Shown in pieces: positions 1 through 12,180 of a stretch of DNA of 64,000 nt. Made by a program: the position numbers and the translations under genes. Position 1 is the stretch's first letter; each line of letters starts with the position of its first letter. The DNA lies in contig NC_062224.1 of NCBI RefSeq assembly GCF_902686445.1, positions 21,741,123 to 21,805,122 of the forward strand, written 5' to 3'. The notes below the pieces were generated by a model. That model was given only the letters and a program-made list of their open reading frames with translations. It was not told the origin of the DNA and searched no databases. This DNA is from Sciurus carolinensis. Lineage: Eukaryota; Chordata; Mammalia; Rodentia; Sciuridae.

Positions 1-47
1 GTAAAAAACAATTCTGAATAATATCCGTAGATTATATAAGCCTATTT

Positions 48-383
48 TCTGTTACTATAACAAAATGTCCAAGGTTAGGTACTTCATAAAGAATAGAGGT
101 TTCAGCCTAGAGGCTGGAAGTTCAAACAGCTTGGTGTTGGTTCTAGTCAGGGTTCTCCTGCCAGTGTCATTTCATGGCAGATGGTATTAGGGTGGAAACA
201 CAAGTTGTGGGAAAAGGATCACATTGTAAGACAGGAGCCAATCTTGTGACCTCCTACTAGGCCTCAGCTCTTAAAGAGCCTACCATCTCTCAACACTGCC
301 ATACTGAGGACCAAGCTCTCAACACACAAACCACGAGGAGGCATACTCAAAAGAACACTCAAAACATAGCCAAACCATAGCAC
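48..383 (+). mobile_element. MaLR (ERVL-type) internal-region fragment
   Basis: The segment follows the known layout of the 3' internal region of THE1/MST-type MaLR retrotransposons: 'ctataacaaaat', then 'aggctggaagttcaa', 'catggcag', a stretch on gaggaggc, and a terminal 'aaaccatagca'. No LTR follows it, so it is a solitary fragment. It carries no coding capacity. The family assignment rests on remembered consensus motifs in the right order. The limits are approximate. Confidence 0.6.
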
Positions 384-2293
384 AGACATAGTAGGCTCCA
401 AAGAAGACTAGTGGCTACAATCCATGTCTCCTGAAAGCAAGAGACCAAAGGCAGCACTCAGGCAAGGGACAGGGGAAGAAACCCACGTCCCAGTCATTCT
501 TACATCATCTCTGAATTCCAACCTAAGAAATAATGATCATTGCCAGAAGAAATGCATTTTGTTAATAAAAAGATCATAGCTAATCTATAGATGATTTTCA
601 AACATCAAAACCAATAGCCTTGTAATTAACAGATATTTTGAATGCAAAAAAAATCATTACAATTTAGAGGCGATTTTAATAACATGTAAATATTGTATAA
701 CAAGTCATATAAATAACATCTGTTATTTACTCACTTATAAATCTAGAGTCAGGGATTTTTAAGCCATGTACCACGGAGTAATCCAAAAGAGTGAGTCGGG
801 GAGGGAGTTGGCAGTAACCCACCCAGTTACTGAGAGTTACAATGGTAAGCCAAGTAAAGTGGTTTCACCAGTGCACATCTTACTACCTGTAAGCTCAAAA
901 CATTCTATGAATCCTGGATTCAAGGAAAAAGAACCCCAAGGATAATACCATAGAATCTAATCCAAAAAATGCAAACTGATAACGAGAAAACGGCTCAAGG
1001 TAGAAAGACCTTAAAGCACTGAAACTGAATTTAGAAGAGAAACCAGCAAATGAGCAGGTTTCTTCAATTTCTTCCCCTCATCAACCTTCTGAAGTGCACA
1101 TACCTGCCTGTCCATCTATATTCATATGCAAAGTAAAACTTGAGGTTCATATCTACTGTTTTCCACAGTCTGCATCAGGAGCATAATGTTCTCTAATCTT
1201 ATGGCCAGACCAGACAAATAAGTAAATTGCAAGATCAACGGGCTGCTTGTAATTAGTCTTGTCTAGAGGTTTAAGAGGATTTATCCATATTGTGGTGTAA
1301 AAGACAGCAGATGAGGGGGTAAGGACTGAGTGGCTGAACTCTCCAAGAGCTTGGTTGAGAGCCTTGTACTCTCTCTGACCAGTCTTCCTATATGAAGGGC
1401 TGGGACTAAGACTTTCTCACTCATTCTTAGCTGCTCACGCAGCACCCAGACACACCTTTCATATACAGTTCGCCTAATAATTCTGAAATATCCATAACTC
1501 TAGGCACCAATGCCAGCAGAGACAGCTGAACTACCAGAGCCTGCCTGAGCTTTCCCTCTGAAAACCAAAGAGCTGAGCTCCAAAAGGGACAAGAAAATCC
1601 CCAAGAAAAAACATTAAAGAACTTACAAATCATTGCCCCTCCTGTAATCAGGAAATCCCGGAAGAATAAAGGCAAGGGAGAAAGCTGAGCTTCCATTTTA
1701 ATTGACTGATTACCTCCCGATGACTTTAGTATTGTTCTTTGATATGTTGAAACAAAAATTTCTAGGATTATTTCAAATTGAAAAGGTGACACCCAACCAG
1801 CACCTAGATGGTCACCTTTTCCAACTCAAATTCTGCACAGTCCATGTCTGAGAAGTCAAGTTCATGATCGACCTAAGAAGGGAAGGCTCTTCCAAGCAGC
1901 CTCTGAAGAAAAGCAAGTATAAGCATTATTATGAAAACATGATCATCTTGGGCTCCTAGCCGAGAAATTAGTGCAACAGAGGTACAAGCTTGCAAGACTT
2001 GACAAGACCAGCGCACAAACGAGTATCAACAGCGCCTTTAAAACAATAAAAATAAAAAGGTCTGTGAGACAGTGTAAAGATCATGAGGAAACAGGATTAC
2101 AAAATAAATAAATAAGGAATCAAAGTCTGGGGACAAAAATCCAAGAGTCATTCCTAACACTCCACCCTGGGCTCAACCCTGTATCTATATTTTTTTCCTC
2201 CATTTCTACAGCTTCACTTTACTGAAATATTATACCTCCTTAGTTTTTTAGACACTTTATCATAAGTCCGGGGTACAAAAAAACACCTTAAGT

Positions 2294-2296
<3 letters not shown>
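384..2296. other. Unassigned AT-rich DNA
   Basis: No repeat or gene was recognised here. The largest open frame is 121 codons on the minus strand (1427-1792). It has no recognisable domain and no plausible splice context, so it is treated as chance. Short A-rich runs occur around 645 and 2040-2115. Confidence 0.5.

Positions 2297-2327
<31 letters not shown>
2297..2327. repeat. (CA)n microsatellite
   Basis: An uninterrupted AC dinucleotide run of about 15 units is read directly from the sequence. Its purity suggests it may be length-variable. Confidence 0.97.
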
Positions 2328-2329
<2 letters not shown>

Positions 2330-3365
2330 GATGACATTGTCCCTTGCTTCAAAGTTCTCTTGAGTTTGGGGCAATCTTAATGTACAACAATTTTTCTTCC
2401 AGTGTGAAAAAGATCCAATCAATACTTTTTCCCTTCCTAGCACAGCTGGTTTTTACAGTGACATTAAAAAGCAGAAGGAATGCTAGTAACCAAAAGTCAG
2501 AGGGCTGATTAAGGCTGTTTGCAATCTGCACTTCACAAATGAATAACTATTACTGAAAAGTAAAGGTCACTCAGAATGAATTGTATTCAACGAGGAGTGT
2601 GGGCAGGGACACCAGGGCTCACTATCAATGCCCACCAAATCCTCAGGAACAGAGGAATGGAGTCCTATGGGGACAGCTCGCGGTTTGAGAAGACTTCCTC
2701 AAGAGTACTGTGCTTTGCACGAACTGAGGCATGCGCAGAACTCTCTGTGAATTCGTATAAATGAAATTGATACCTAGGTCACTCCATTAGTCCAAAGTTC
2801 AATAAGGTGTTTTTGGACCAGGAGAAGACCAGGTCCTTGAAGAAACAAGAGGGCTGAGACCAGGTCCATTCCTTCACAGATAAAAGGGCCAGAAGGAAAA
2901 CTCTGGTTCTTTTGAGCCGCCCTCTTTTTTATTCCGAGCAGATGGATGTCCACTATCTTTGGGATTCTGATGAGCAGCAGGCAAGATGAGACCCAGAACA
3001 GAGTAGTTACTTTGAAGAGATGTGACAGAGATCCAGTGATAGTCAGGAGCCCAAATGTGATTTAAAGACCCCTTCTGGCCCATGTGCATAAATCCTTACA
3101 ATCCCTGAAATTTCCACCACTGGAACGATTCCTTTGCCAAGTTCATGTGGCCGGGTCTTCGTCCTTGTTGGCACTGTTCTCTCTGCTCCTTGTGTTGCCA
3201 TTCTCCTTCCCAATACTGAGCTCTCCCAACCTGCCATGTGGGCCACACCACTTGGTCTAACTATTCCAGAGACCATCCCACACTATTGACCAGAACCACT
3301 GCAGTGTGGGCCCCTGCTGTTGGCCAAGTGGACTGAACTTCTGTGGTGGAGCACACTCCTCTGTA
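2328..3365. other. Unassigned unique DNA
   Basis: No recognised element. A GCATGCGCA string at 2729-2737 resembles half of an NRF-1 site but stands alone in CpG-poor sequence. Small open frames of 60-77 codons are not convincing. Confidence 0.45.
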
Positions 3366-4010
3366 GTTTTTATTTTGGGATGTTTTTAAATTTGCAATAA
3401 ACTACACACACAATCAAAATCACTATCTTAACCTCTGTCTCTGTTGTGTGTGGTACTATGGTCAAATAGGGCTTCCTGCAATATAGGCAAGTACTCTATC
3501 ACTGAGCTACCTACCCAGCTCCTAAACATTTTTAAGTGTAGAATTCAGGGGCATTAGGTACATTTACACTGTTGTACCATGGTCCCACACATCTGCTGCC
3601 AAAGCTGTTTTCATCTTGCAAAACTGAAACTCGACCCATTGAATAATAATTCCCTGTTTTGCCATTTCAACTGATAAACAAGCACTATACCTTTTGTCTC
3701 TATAAAACTGACTATTCTAAGTACCTCATATAGGTAGAAACACACAGTATTTGTCTGGTTTTGACTGGCTTATTTCACTGAGCATAGCTTTCAAGGTTCA
3801 TCCATGTTATAGCCTATGTCAGAATTTTCTTTCCCATTTTGTTTTTGCAATCTTTCACTGATGAACACATGAGTTGATTCCACCTCTTGACCATTGTGAA
3901 CAATGCTTCTATGAACATGGAAGAAGTGGATTGCAGGGTCACAGGGTAATTCTATTTTTATTTTTTTCTGAGGAACTGTCATACTGTTTGTTATAGAAGC
4001 TGCACCTCTT
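3366..4010 (-). mobile_element. Old L1 LINE 3' end (minus strand), split by a SINE
   Basis: Read on the plus strand, the segment matches the antisense of an old mammalian L1 3' region: a T-rich start, 'atttttaagtgta' with 'ggcattaggtac', 'acctcatata', 'acacagtatttgtc', 'ggcttatttcactgagcata', 'aaggttcatccatgtt', then 'ttgaccattgtgaacaatgc'. A SINE fragment at about 3451-3523 interrupts the match between 'atcttaacc' and 'atttttaag'. The element is 5'-truncated and heavily diverged, with no open frame left. Confidence 0.8.
3451..3523 (-). mobile_element. Diverged ID-type SINE inside the L1
   Basis: Antisense ID core is visible as 'ggcaagtactctatcactgagct' followed by 'acccagctcc'. The head is decayed. 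It sits exactly where the flanking L1 consensus is interrupted, so it inserted after the L1. No clear target duplication remains. Confidence 0.75.
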
Positions 4011-4640
4011 CTCTGTGTTTTTAAAGATGTTCCTAGGTGACTCTAATGAGAGTGAGAAAGTGGAGATCCAGGGCTGGGCCCATTGGAACCATTCGATCCC
4101 ATTAAATCAACTAATAGTGACCACTACTGAGAGCTGTTTGGTTTTTACACGGTGAAAATGACAGCATTCTCTCATGCAGATCTGATGATTCTGACAAACG
4201 GATAGTTGCTATAGTACTCTGAAAATGGTCTCAAAGCAATTTTTATAGTTTAATATGGACCTCCTGAAGATCGTAGTGAACCAAAAAGGAATGGAAAGTG
4301 CTAACCAGGATCAAGAGAATTTAAAACAAACTTTTTGATTTTGAGTCTTACTTCAAAAACAGCACTGCCAGCCCAAGATCTAAATTCTTAATTGTTTACA
4401 ATAGACCAAGAAGAAAGTAATCAGCATCAAGCGTACACTTTTTATCTGTGATTAGCCATTCTATGTCTGATTTATGGCTTTTGGGTAGATGGGTACCAAT
4501 TTATTTTTCCTCTTCAGAGCTTCATGCATGAAGCGTAATTACGAATTTGCTTGCATTTTCTGTGGTGTGGAATTAAAAACATAACCTTCTTGGAGTCTTG
4601 GAATAAGATGCTTTCCTGGTTCTTCCCCCCACCACCAAAA
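4011..4640. other. Unassigned DNA after the L1
   Basis: Nothing recognised. Moderately AT-rich unique sequence with no open frame of note. Confidence 0.45.
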
Positions 4641-4698
4641 ATAAAAATTTAATAGTAACGTTTTCTATGATAAAAATTTAATAGTAACATCTCCTATG
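4641..4698. repeat. 29-bp tandem duplication
   Basis: Two adjacent 29-bp units (4641-4669 and 4670-4698) share ATAAAAATTTAATAGTAAC and CTATG. They differ at only a few positions in between. A partial third start (ATACAAAAAATTT) follows. Confidence 0.9.
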
Positions 4699-6002
4699 AT
4701 ACAAAAAATTTACTGATTCCAGTCACATGATTCTGTCAGAATCATTGCTTTTACCCAATGAAACAACTCGTTACAGCAAAGAGTAATTGCAAGAAAAAAA
4801 AAAGAAAGAAAGAAAATCTAGAGTTTTATGCTTAATTATGCCACCTTTTCATTTTGTCACACTGTTGTATCATTAACACGGGCATTACTTATCTCCTGGA
4901 AACATTTACTCAAATGTACAGTTAACAAAGCTGGAAATGTGTATTTTCTTGCAGGCAAATTAATTTCAATAAATGCCAAGAGACTTAAAGTGCTTTGGCA
5001 AAAACTCATGGATTTAATATTGGCTTGTTAACTCTAACGCTCTGAATGTAGGGCCACACACCAACAACTGAGGCCCTTCTTGTGTCTAATCACAGGGGCT
5101 TGGTCCAAGTGCTGTGCTGAGGCTCAGCTCTAGGTGTTGTTCTTACAGGCTTGAGTCATCGGTGCAGTTCTCACAACCTCCACTAGGGGCATCCCGGCCG
5201 GGGGACCTTTTCTAGTCCTTGTTCTGGGCACAAGTGTAATTTTTTCCCTGAGGCTTCCTTATACCACTTTATGTAACTCCCCTTCATTTCTTACCTCCAA
5301 GTTCTAAAGAGAATTTTCTGAAGGCAAGCAAACATGGAAATATTTTCTTTTGTTACAGCTTCTGTTAACCTCTTCCCCAAACACTCCCCTTGGGTCCACA
5401 ATCGATGCTCGAACTGAGTAGAAGCACGGTGCATGAAACGGGACAAGAAGAAAAAGTTTGCAGGGTTGAGTTAAGAAAAGAGCTAGAGAGCAACTCTTTT
5501 AAATGATTGCAAATATATATATTTTATGACATGATAAAGACATACAGAGTAAATTTTTTAAAAAAAGAGAGATGAGAGTAGGACTATCGTTATCATCCCA
5601 TAATCCTAATTCCTCCAAACTTGAAAGCTTCACAGGATTTTCTCCCTGCTTTCCTTCCTACACTAAACTCATTTCTTCATTTGAATTGTACTAGAATTGC
5701 ATTTGCCCTCCTTTCAGACAGTGTATGGGTTTTCCCCATGTCTCTAGTCTTCTGTTAGAATCTTCTCTCAAAACTTCTCTTCCACTGTCTCCTCCTTCTT
5801 CCAGGTGCTCTGTGAAGTTCATCTCTACTCTCTACACCTCCTGTGGTGCTCTCCCTGCTTGAGCTAATCTACTCTTCATGCCTACCGCTGCCACCTGTAC
5901 CCTTGGTTCCCAAACTGTGTACCCAGGTGCCCTGGGATACTACTATGAATCTACAGAGGCAATGTGTGATATTTAAAATTTTTGAAGGAAACAAAGTATT
6001 TT
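4699..6002. other. Unassigned DNA with A-rich tracts
   Basis: An A-rich tract with AAAG repeats lies at about 4791-4816. At about 5905-5995 a stretch with 'tcccaaactgtgtaccc' and 'aatttttgaagg' resembles an old MER-type DNA-transposon relic, but too weakly to name. No gene recognised. Confidence 0.4.
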
Positions 6003-6435
6003 AGTTACTTTTTCCTCACAGTGACCAAAATACCCAACAAGAACAACTTAGAAGAGAAAAAGATTATTTGGGCCTCATGGTTTCAGAGGTCTCAGTCCAC
6101 AGACTGTGGATTCCATTGCTCTCGGCCCGAGGCGAGGCAGATCATCATGGCGGAAGAGTGTGGTGGAGGAAAATAGCTCAGGACATGACAATAGGAAGCA
6201 GAGAGAGATTAAACTCAGCTCACAAAAAAGTATACCTCAAAGGCACACCCCCCAATACCCCCTCCTGCAGTCACATCCTATCTGCCTACAGTTGCCACCT
6301 TGTTAATCCCTATCAGGGGATTAATGCACTGATTAGGTTATAACTCTCATAACCCAATCATTTCACCTCTGAACTGTCTTGCATTACCTCACATGTGAGC
6401 TTTAGGGAGACACTTACTCTAAGCCCCAACAACAG
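6003..6435 (+). mobile_element. MaLR internal-region fragment
   Basis: The order of motifs ('cagtgaccaaaatacc', 'tcatggtttcagagg', 'catcatggcgg', 'ctcataacccaatcatttcacc', 'gggagacactt') follows the 3' internal part of MaLR elements, as at 48-383 and 49912-50290. No LTR follows. Three overlapping frames (64, 91 and 66 codons) lie inside it and are spurious. Confidence 0.55.
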
Positions 6436-6624
6436 TTTCAGCATTAGATCATCTACATTCCTTCTGATGGTATCATCTTTACAAAGCAGGGTTTGCAGAG
6501 GTTGCCATGATAAAAAGCAAGTATGTACAAAAATCAAAGTGGAATAAGAAATGGTGTCCAATCTGATTCCAGGGTTTGGGAAATTGTACAGTGTTCAACA
6601 GATAAATGCATCCCTTTGGGAAGT

Positions 6625-6679
6625 GAATTAGGGTTCCCCAGAAACCCAGAACCCATAAGAGGTGTGAGGGGTGTGAGTG

Positions 6680-6714
<35 letters not shown>

Positions 6715-7100
6715 AAATGGGCCTTGGGGGGCATGGAGGTAAAAAAGAATTGGCTCACACAACTGTGAAAGTTACCAAATCCAAAATCTGCCGGGCAGGT
6801 CAGCAGAATATAGACACAAGAAAAAGTTGGCATTGTAGCATAAATCAAAAGATAATCTGGAAGCAGGGCAGAGTTCTCTCTTCTTTAGGGAAACCTTAAT
6901 CTGCTCTCTCTTAAGGCCTTCAATTGCTAGGATGAGGCTTATCCACATTATGAAGGGATAGAGGGTAATATGCTTTATTCCAAATCTACTAATTTAAATA
7001 TCAGTCTCATCTCCACAGCACTATCCAGACTGGTGTTTACCAAATATCTGAGTATCAGGGTCTAGCCAAATTTACACATAAACCTAACTATCACCTTCTA
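6625..7100. repeat. Old interspersed repeat carrying a GT microsatellite
   Basis: The segment begins 'agggttccccagaaacccagaacc', continues with 'gaattggctcacac' and 'aaatctgcc', and ends near 'acacataaacctaactatca'. This is the outline of a widespread mammalian repeat that starts 'gggttctccagagaaacagaacc' and ends with a similar tail. I recognise the pattern but cannot name the family with certainty. The GT run at 6678-6711 sits at the family's usual low-complexity position. Confidence 0.55.
6678..6711. repeat. (GT)n microsatellite
   Basis: An uninterrupted GT run of about 17 units is read directly. Frames that cross it are low-complexity artefacts. Confidence 0.95.
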
Positions 7101-9017
7101 ATGAAAAAGACAAACATTTTCCTTTGAATTTGTGTTAATCAGTCACTGAATTAAGTTATAAATACTAAGTTGTTTGGATTTTACCACTTAATAAATACAA
7201 GTTAGTTATTTCTGCCTGTGGACCTAAAGAATGTCAGAAGCAGAGAAAGCTTGGGAATCTTCAGCTTGCACTCTGCTGGCTGCAGCGCATACTGTATTCA
7301 GGAGTTATGGACGTGCATATTCTAAACACACATCAATATACATGTATAATATAAGATGGGGAATTACCACAGCTATGTCTCCTCGTATGTTCCAAAATGA
7401 ATTTCTATGTCCTCCACCAAACCTATTGTCAGTCTGATTTCCAGCATGCTCCTCTTTGGTAACTACTCCCTTCAAGGGCAATACAAAGAATTTCACCCAT
7501 GTCATATTTTATTATAAAAACAAAATTAAATAGTGACAGATCAAAAGCTCTTGTCACAAAACGTGGATTTATAATTTTTCAAGGGAAAGTGTTTATTTTT
7601 AACTTCTACCATGTCTTCCCATCTAGAAAAAGCAGTGCAGACAGAGTGCTTAGCACAATGGCAGTGAGCATGCATTGATAAGGAATATTCTCCTTGATTT
7701 TCAAGAAATAACACTTTAAAGCATGACCTATAATAGAACATTGTGGAAGCAAGTAGTTCTTTCAGTGAGCTTGGAGATGGCTAGACCCTTCACAGTAAAA
7801 ACCAGGCCAGCCCCACCAACACACACACACACCATGAGGAAGGAGTCCACCCCACCCAGGCTCAGCCTGTGGGTGGCTTAAAACAGAAGTATCTCAAAAA
7901 CCAAAGATAAAAGTGTTACCCACCACCCCAATGCCATTGTATCTAATTTCCCCAGAGAATGAATGCATGCTTGAGTCAAAGGTGACCACTAGATCGCTGT
8001 GCAAAAATACTTTGATTGTAAACTCTCTCTTTTTTACCTTATTTTTTCTTAATTACAGCTGGAAACCACTGGAAGTCATTTCCTCTATTCTTTCATTTTT
8101 GTTGGCAATATCTGCTCTGTTGAATAAAGATGCTGCTCCATCATGCATAATAATATTTATGGAACTGCACTCCTGAGATACAAGGCAATGTGATTTCTCT
8201 CTCTCAAGGAGGAATACTTGTTATTCATAAAGAGCAATTGGTTTGCCATAAAAAAAAATCATCCCATTTAAATGGGGCTGCCAGCTAAGTGGATGCTGGC
8301 CATCCACACCCCTCCTCGCACCTAGGGACAGGGGCAGTCCTGTGGAAAACTCAGTATTCTCATGAAAATAAACATCAGGAGGCTAAAAAGAAACAATAGC
8401 TCAGAGAAAATCCATCAAAAAATTGGTTAGTACTAGAAACTAGAAAATATTACAATTTGATTGTGTTTATCTAACAGGAAAATAATTCACATTAAGATGT
8501 ATCATGAAGGCAACCAAAATAAATGAACTCCGAATAGAGGGTTTGGGGACAAACCAGAAATCTGATAAAAGAATAGCACAGTTAAACATATTTCTATTTC
8601 TTTGCAAATGCACTTTCTTAGTTTATTCTCGTCAGTCGATGTATACATTTTTGGGCAATGAACTAGGTGGAAATCTATAGGCTGACTTATATAATTGCAA
8701 TACTTTTGGTATATGAATCTCCCCAACCAGCAGGCATTTATAATAATTTACAACTCCAGCATTTTCTAGACTACACAATCTCACCAACCCCCCTAGACAC
8801 ATAGAATAAACATAACCTGATTTTTCCAACACTTTTTCTAAAAATAAAAGGACCACACAGCGAGCACCTCTCACTATCACCAGAAACATTTGAAGAGCCA
8901 GTTTTTTAAAAGTTCATTCCATTCAAAGTCTTTGGAAAATTAGCAATTCTCCATAGAGGACCACAGGATGCTGCAAGTGGAAGGGATATGCAGAAACCTA
9001 ATCTTTGACTTGGAAAC
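7101..9017. other. Unassigned AT-rich DNA
   Basis: No repeat family recognised. There is a short (AC)7 at about 7819-7832 and an A-run at about 8250-8258. Open frames up to 87 codons show no recognisable protein features. Confidence 0.45.
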
Positions 9018-9061
<44 letters not shown>

Positions 9062-9062
9062 T
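9018..9062. repeat. (TTA)15 microsatellite
   Basis: A pure trinucleotide run of 45 bases is read directly. It has no interruptions, so length variation is likely. Confidence 0.98.
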
Positions 9063-11103
9063 TACATTTTACTTGTAAAGCTTTCTTCTCTTGACAGATA
9101 AAAGTAGTGACCTCTTGGCTGAACAAAGGGCTAGGAGGCAGGAGTACAGCCACAGAGAGGGTGTCCTGTTGTCTAAGCTCACCAGCAGCTGCTGAGGCAC
9201 TGTGCTGTGTCTAAACCACTGAGTAAGAACACAGAGCCACCAAAGGGTCACACTTGGGGACAAGTAGAAATGGGATGTGTTCTAAAATGCTTTTGGTGTC
9301 TCTCCCTATCTGGAGCATGTCAGGAGCTGAGAGTCAACAGGCAGGAGCAGGTAATGGACATCAAGGCCAGTCTGTGATATAAGATAGGTTCAGAGACATT
9401 CAGAAGGCCAATAGCTTAACATTTTGAAATGGAATATTTAAGTTCATGGCCAGTCCCTTGCCCCACACAGGGTGATGACTCATTCTGGTTTGTCCAGGAC
9501 TTTCCCAGTTTTAAAATGGAAAATATCATATCCTGGGAACCCCCTCAGTGCCACAAACCAGACAGGACAGTGCATTGTCCTCCATATAATACTATAAAAT
9601 AGCTCCGCTGCCGACTGACCTCATGTTGAAGAGACTCACACGTCAGACAAGAACTGATGAACAGTCTGGATTGTGGAAAACACATGTCACCTGAAGTGAG
9701 CAGGAGAAACCTGGTGTTTCTAACATCACCAGGATGTAGCTGGACAAATTAAAGTGGGAGCTACTCTAGGCTGGCCTTCATAACATGTCCTTTAGGGAGG
9801 AACAGATGCCCAAAGAGTTTTTGGCTTTGCAGGTGACTATCCCCTTCACAACCCTAATTATACCAGTTATTTTTCTTATATACCCCTTTGATCCCCCCAC
9901 TATGAAATAATATTAAGATAAACTTCCATCCAGTCACTGATCAAGCGACTGATAGTTAAGGTTACTATAAGTAATAAAATGATAATAAACTGATGCCCAT
10001 TTCACTGTTCAAGATTTTAAAGTATTTAACTGCTGTTCTGGCGATGGACAAAATTACAATCATTTCCTCTAGGGGACACTGCTTGTGAAACCATTCTTAG
10101 GCCAAGCCAAGACCTCCTCATGGAGGTTTTTCAGGCCCAGGAGTGAGGCCCTGTAATTTGAAAATAGAAAATCACTCTTTGCGCAGTTAGTCAAAGCTGT
10201 GTCTCCTTCCCTGCAGGGAGTCCAGAACATTTAGCATCACTCTAGAGAACAGGCAGAGAGGCATGATGTTTCTCTCTCCTTTAACCAATGGATTTCCACT
10301 TCTGAAGCAGGGAATCTGGCAAAGACAGGGGAGAATTCTTATCTGTCAAGTGATTCTTGGTAAAATCGGGCTCATTTTCATCTTAGGAAAAATTCCCTCC
10401 AGGCCTCAAATGCTGTCCTCTCGCTCTTTAATGTGGCTACATCAATTTTCTGCAGTTATCCTGATGGGCAGCAGCTGAGGCCGTGAGGGAGGTCCTGTGC
10501 TGCCATGTATCACCTTGTACCACCTTCTCCTCTTCATGAGCTTCCTGGATATCTCCCCATCCCACCTTTTGTCCCTTGCGTCTCCAACTCAACCTTCCAG
10601 AGATGCCCCTGGGCACTGCGAGGTACCACAGAAGACTGGGAGCACCAAGACCAGACAGAGAGCCACCAAAAGACATGAGTGGGTTCTTGGGTGAATGATG
10701 GCTTTATAACGTGGATAGTAGGGGTCATCTGATCCTCCATCAACAATCATGGAAACTAACTAGAAGTGTAGAGCAACATCCCATAACACTCAAGAGTGTG
10801 TGAACATGCACATGCACGCACACACGCATACACAATCATGCCTGCACACGTGGGTACCTTCCCCCCCACTTAGGAAGCTGTTAGAGTGCTCCCTGGATGG
10901 ATCACACAACTGCTGAGCTGTGCTGTTTCTCTTCTGAACAAAGGTCCTTATCTGCCCTACCTAAGTCTTCACCATGGTGTTAAGATGACCAAATTCTGGG
11001 CAGAAGTACTACCACGGACTAACAAAGACAGGAAATCAGTTCTCTTTAGTGGATATGTAAACAGAATCAGAGTAAAAATTGGAAAAGAGTTAACAGGGCA
11101 ATA
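9063..11103. other. Mostly unassigned DNA with one old inverted-arm repeat
   Basis: Around 9475-9575, 'ctggtttgtccaggactttccc' faces 'aaccagacaggacag' across a gap of about 60 bases, the outline of an old mammal-wide repeat with inverted ends. I cannot name the family. A purine/pyrimidine-alternating stretch with many CA/CG steps lies at about 10795-10855, followed by eight C at about 10861-10868. No gene recognised. Confidence 0.4.
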
Positions 11104-11202
11104 AGGATTTATTTATTTATTTTTTTACGGTGCTGGGGATCGAACCCAGGGCCTTGTGCTTGTGAGGCAAGCACTCTACCAACTGAGCTATCTCCCCAAC
11201 CC
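11104..11202 (-). mobile_element. ID SINE, first of a serial pair (minus strand)
   Basis: The ID body (11128-11202) reads in antisense from 'ggtgctggggatcgaaccc' to 'gctatctccccaaccc'. Its T-rich tail lies to the left. The direct repeat AGGATTTATTTATTTAT at 11104 recurs at 11203 and brackets it. ID SINEs are tRNA-derived and move using L1 enzymes. Confidence 0.93.
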
Positions 11203-11204
11203 AG

Positions 11205-11235
<31 letters not shown>

Positions 11236-11323
11236 TGGTGCTGGGGATAGAACCCAGGGCCTTGTGCTTACAAGGCAAGCACTCTACCGACTGAGCTATC
11301 TCCCCAGCCCCCAGGATTTATTT
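11203..11323 (-). mobile_element. ID SINE, second of a serial pair (minus strand)
   Basis: The second body (11236-11311) again reads in antisense, ending 'gctatctccccagccc'. AGGATTTATTT copies at 11203 and 11313 bracket it. The two bodies share orientation and differ at a few sites, so this is either two insertions at one target or a duplication of one insertion. Confidence 0.93.
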
Positions 11324-12074
11324 TTAAATGAAGGTATAAATAGATATTTTCAAAGCTCTCCTGCTGAGGACCAAGTTGTCTTTCTTTCAAAAGTAAATAA
11401 GGTGGACCCAATTGTTCCACCAAAACCACGACCAACAGTTCCAAACCAAGCATCAGCTCTCATTCAACCTTCAGCCTGTTGGCAATTCCAAGACAACTTC
11501 ATCACAGGGTGGGACAAGATCCATCCAAAGAATCACCTCTCAGAAGAGACTATCGCCTGCTTTCTGCAATCTATAAGCAGTCAAAATAAACACGTTTCTG
11601 CAGGTGGTATCCCAAACAAGCAAAACAATCATTATCTAAAAGCATCTCCCCCTGTAGGAAGGCATCCCACACGAAAATACACACCAGCTTCCTATCAGCT
11701 GCATCCCAAGAAGCCCACTTGGCTCCAAATCCAGACAGCTTTAACAACACAACCCACTGATTTTTCTCAGCCACACTCGCTTTCCTCTTAATTGGGTTGT
11801 TGATGGGCCTTGTGTTCAGCATAACAGGCTCTTCCAAACACAGCCGAGTTGCTCACTCTGAATAAGAACATTTAATCACCGGGCAACTCTTCTCAAGCCT
11901 TCCAATAAGAGCACTTTGTCACACATTATTTCAGTGCTTGTGAACAAATACAGCTTCACGGTTCTCTCTGAAGACAAGCAGGGCGCCCGTCACTGTCCTC
12001 AAATTCCACCCCGGGGGTGGGTAATGCAGGTGTATTCTTAAATCCTCATTTTCAAAACAATCTCTGAGTCAGAT
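11324..12074. other. Unassigned DNA with a chance open frame
   Basis: The window's longest open frame (plus strand, 11156-11791, 211 codons) runs from inside the ID pair through this stretch. About its first 55 codons are SINE sequence. The remainder has no recognised domain, no signal peptide and no coding-like composition that I can see. Not called as a gene. Confidence 0.5.
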
Positions 12075-12180
12075 GTTAGAGTCCCAGCTGGCAGCTCAGG
12101 CATGAGGATCGCTTGTGTCCAGGGGTTCGAGGTCAACCTGAGCAACATAGTGAGACCCTGTCTCAAAACAAATAAATCAA
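12075..12180 (+). mobile_element. 7SL-derived B1-like SINE fragment
   Basis: Contains the characteristic string 'gaggatcgcttgtgtccag', then 'ttcgaggtcaacctgagcaa' and 'agtgagaccctgtctcaaaa'. These match the right part of B1/FLAM-type monomers. The left end is decayed. No ID half follows, unlike the composite elements elsewhere in the window. The tail is 'caaataaat'. Confidence 0.8.

Noticed and set aside
2729..2737. NRF-1-like GCATGCGCA as a promoter
   Set aside because: Single half site in CpG-poor DNA with no other promoter signal.
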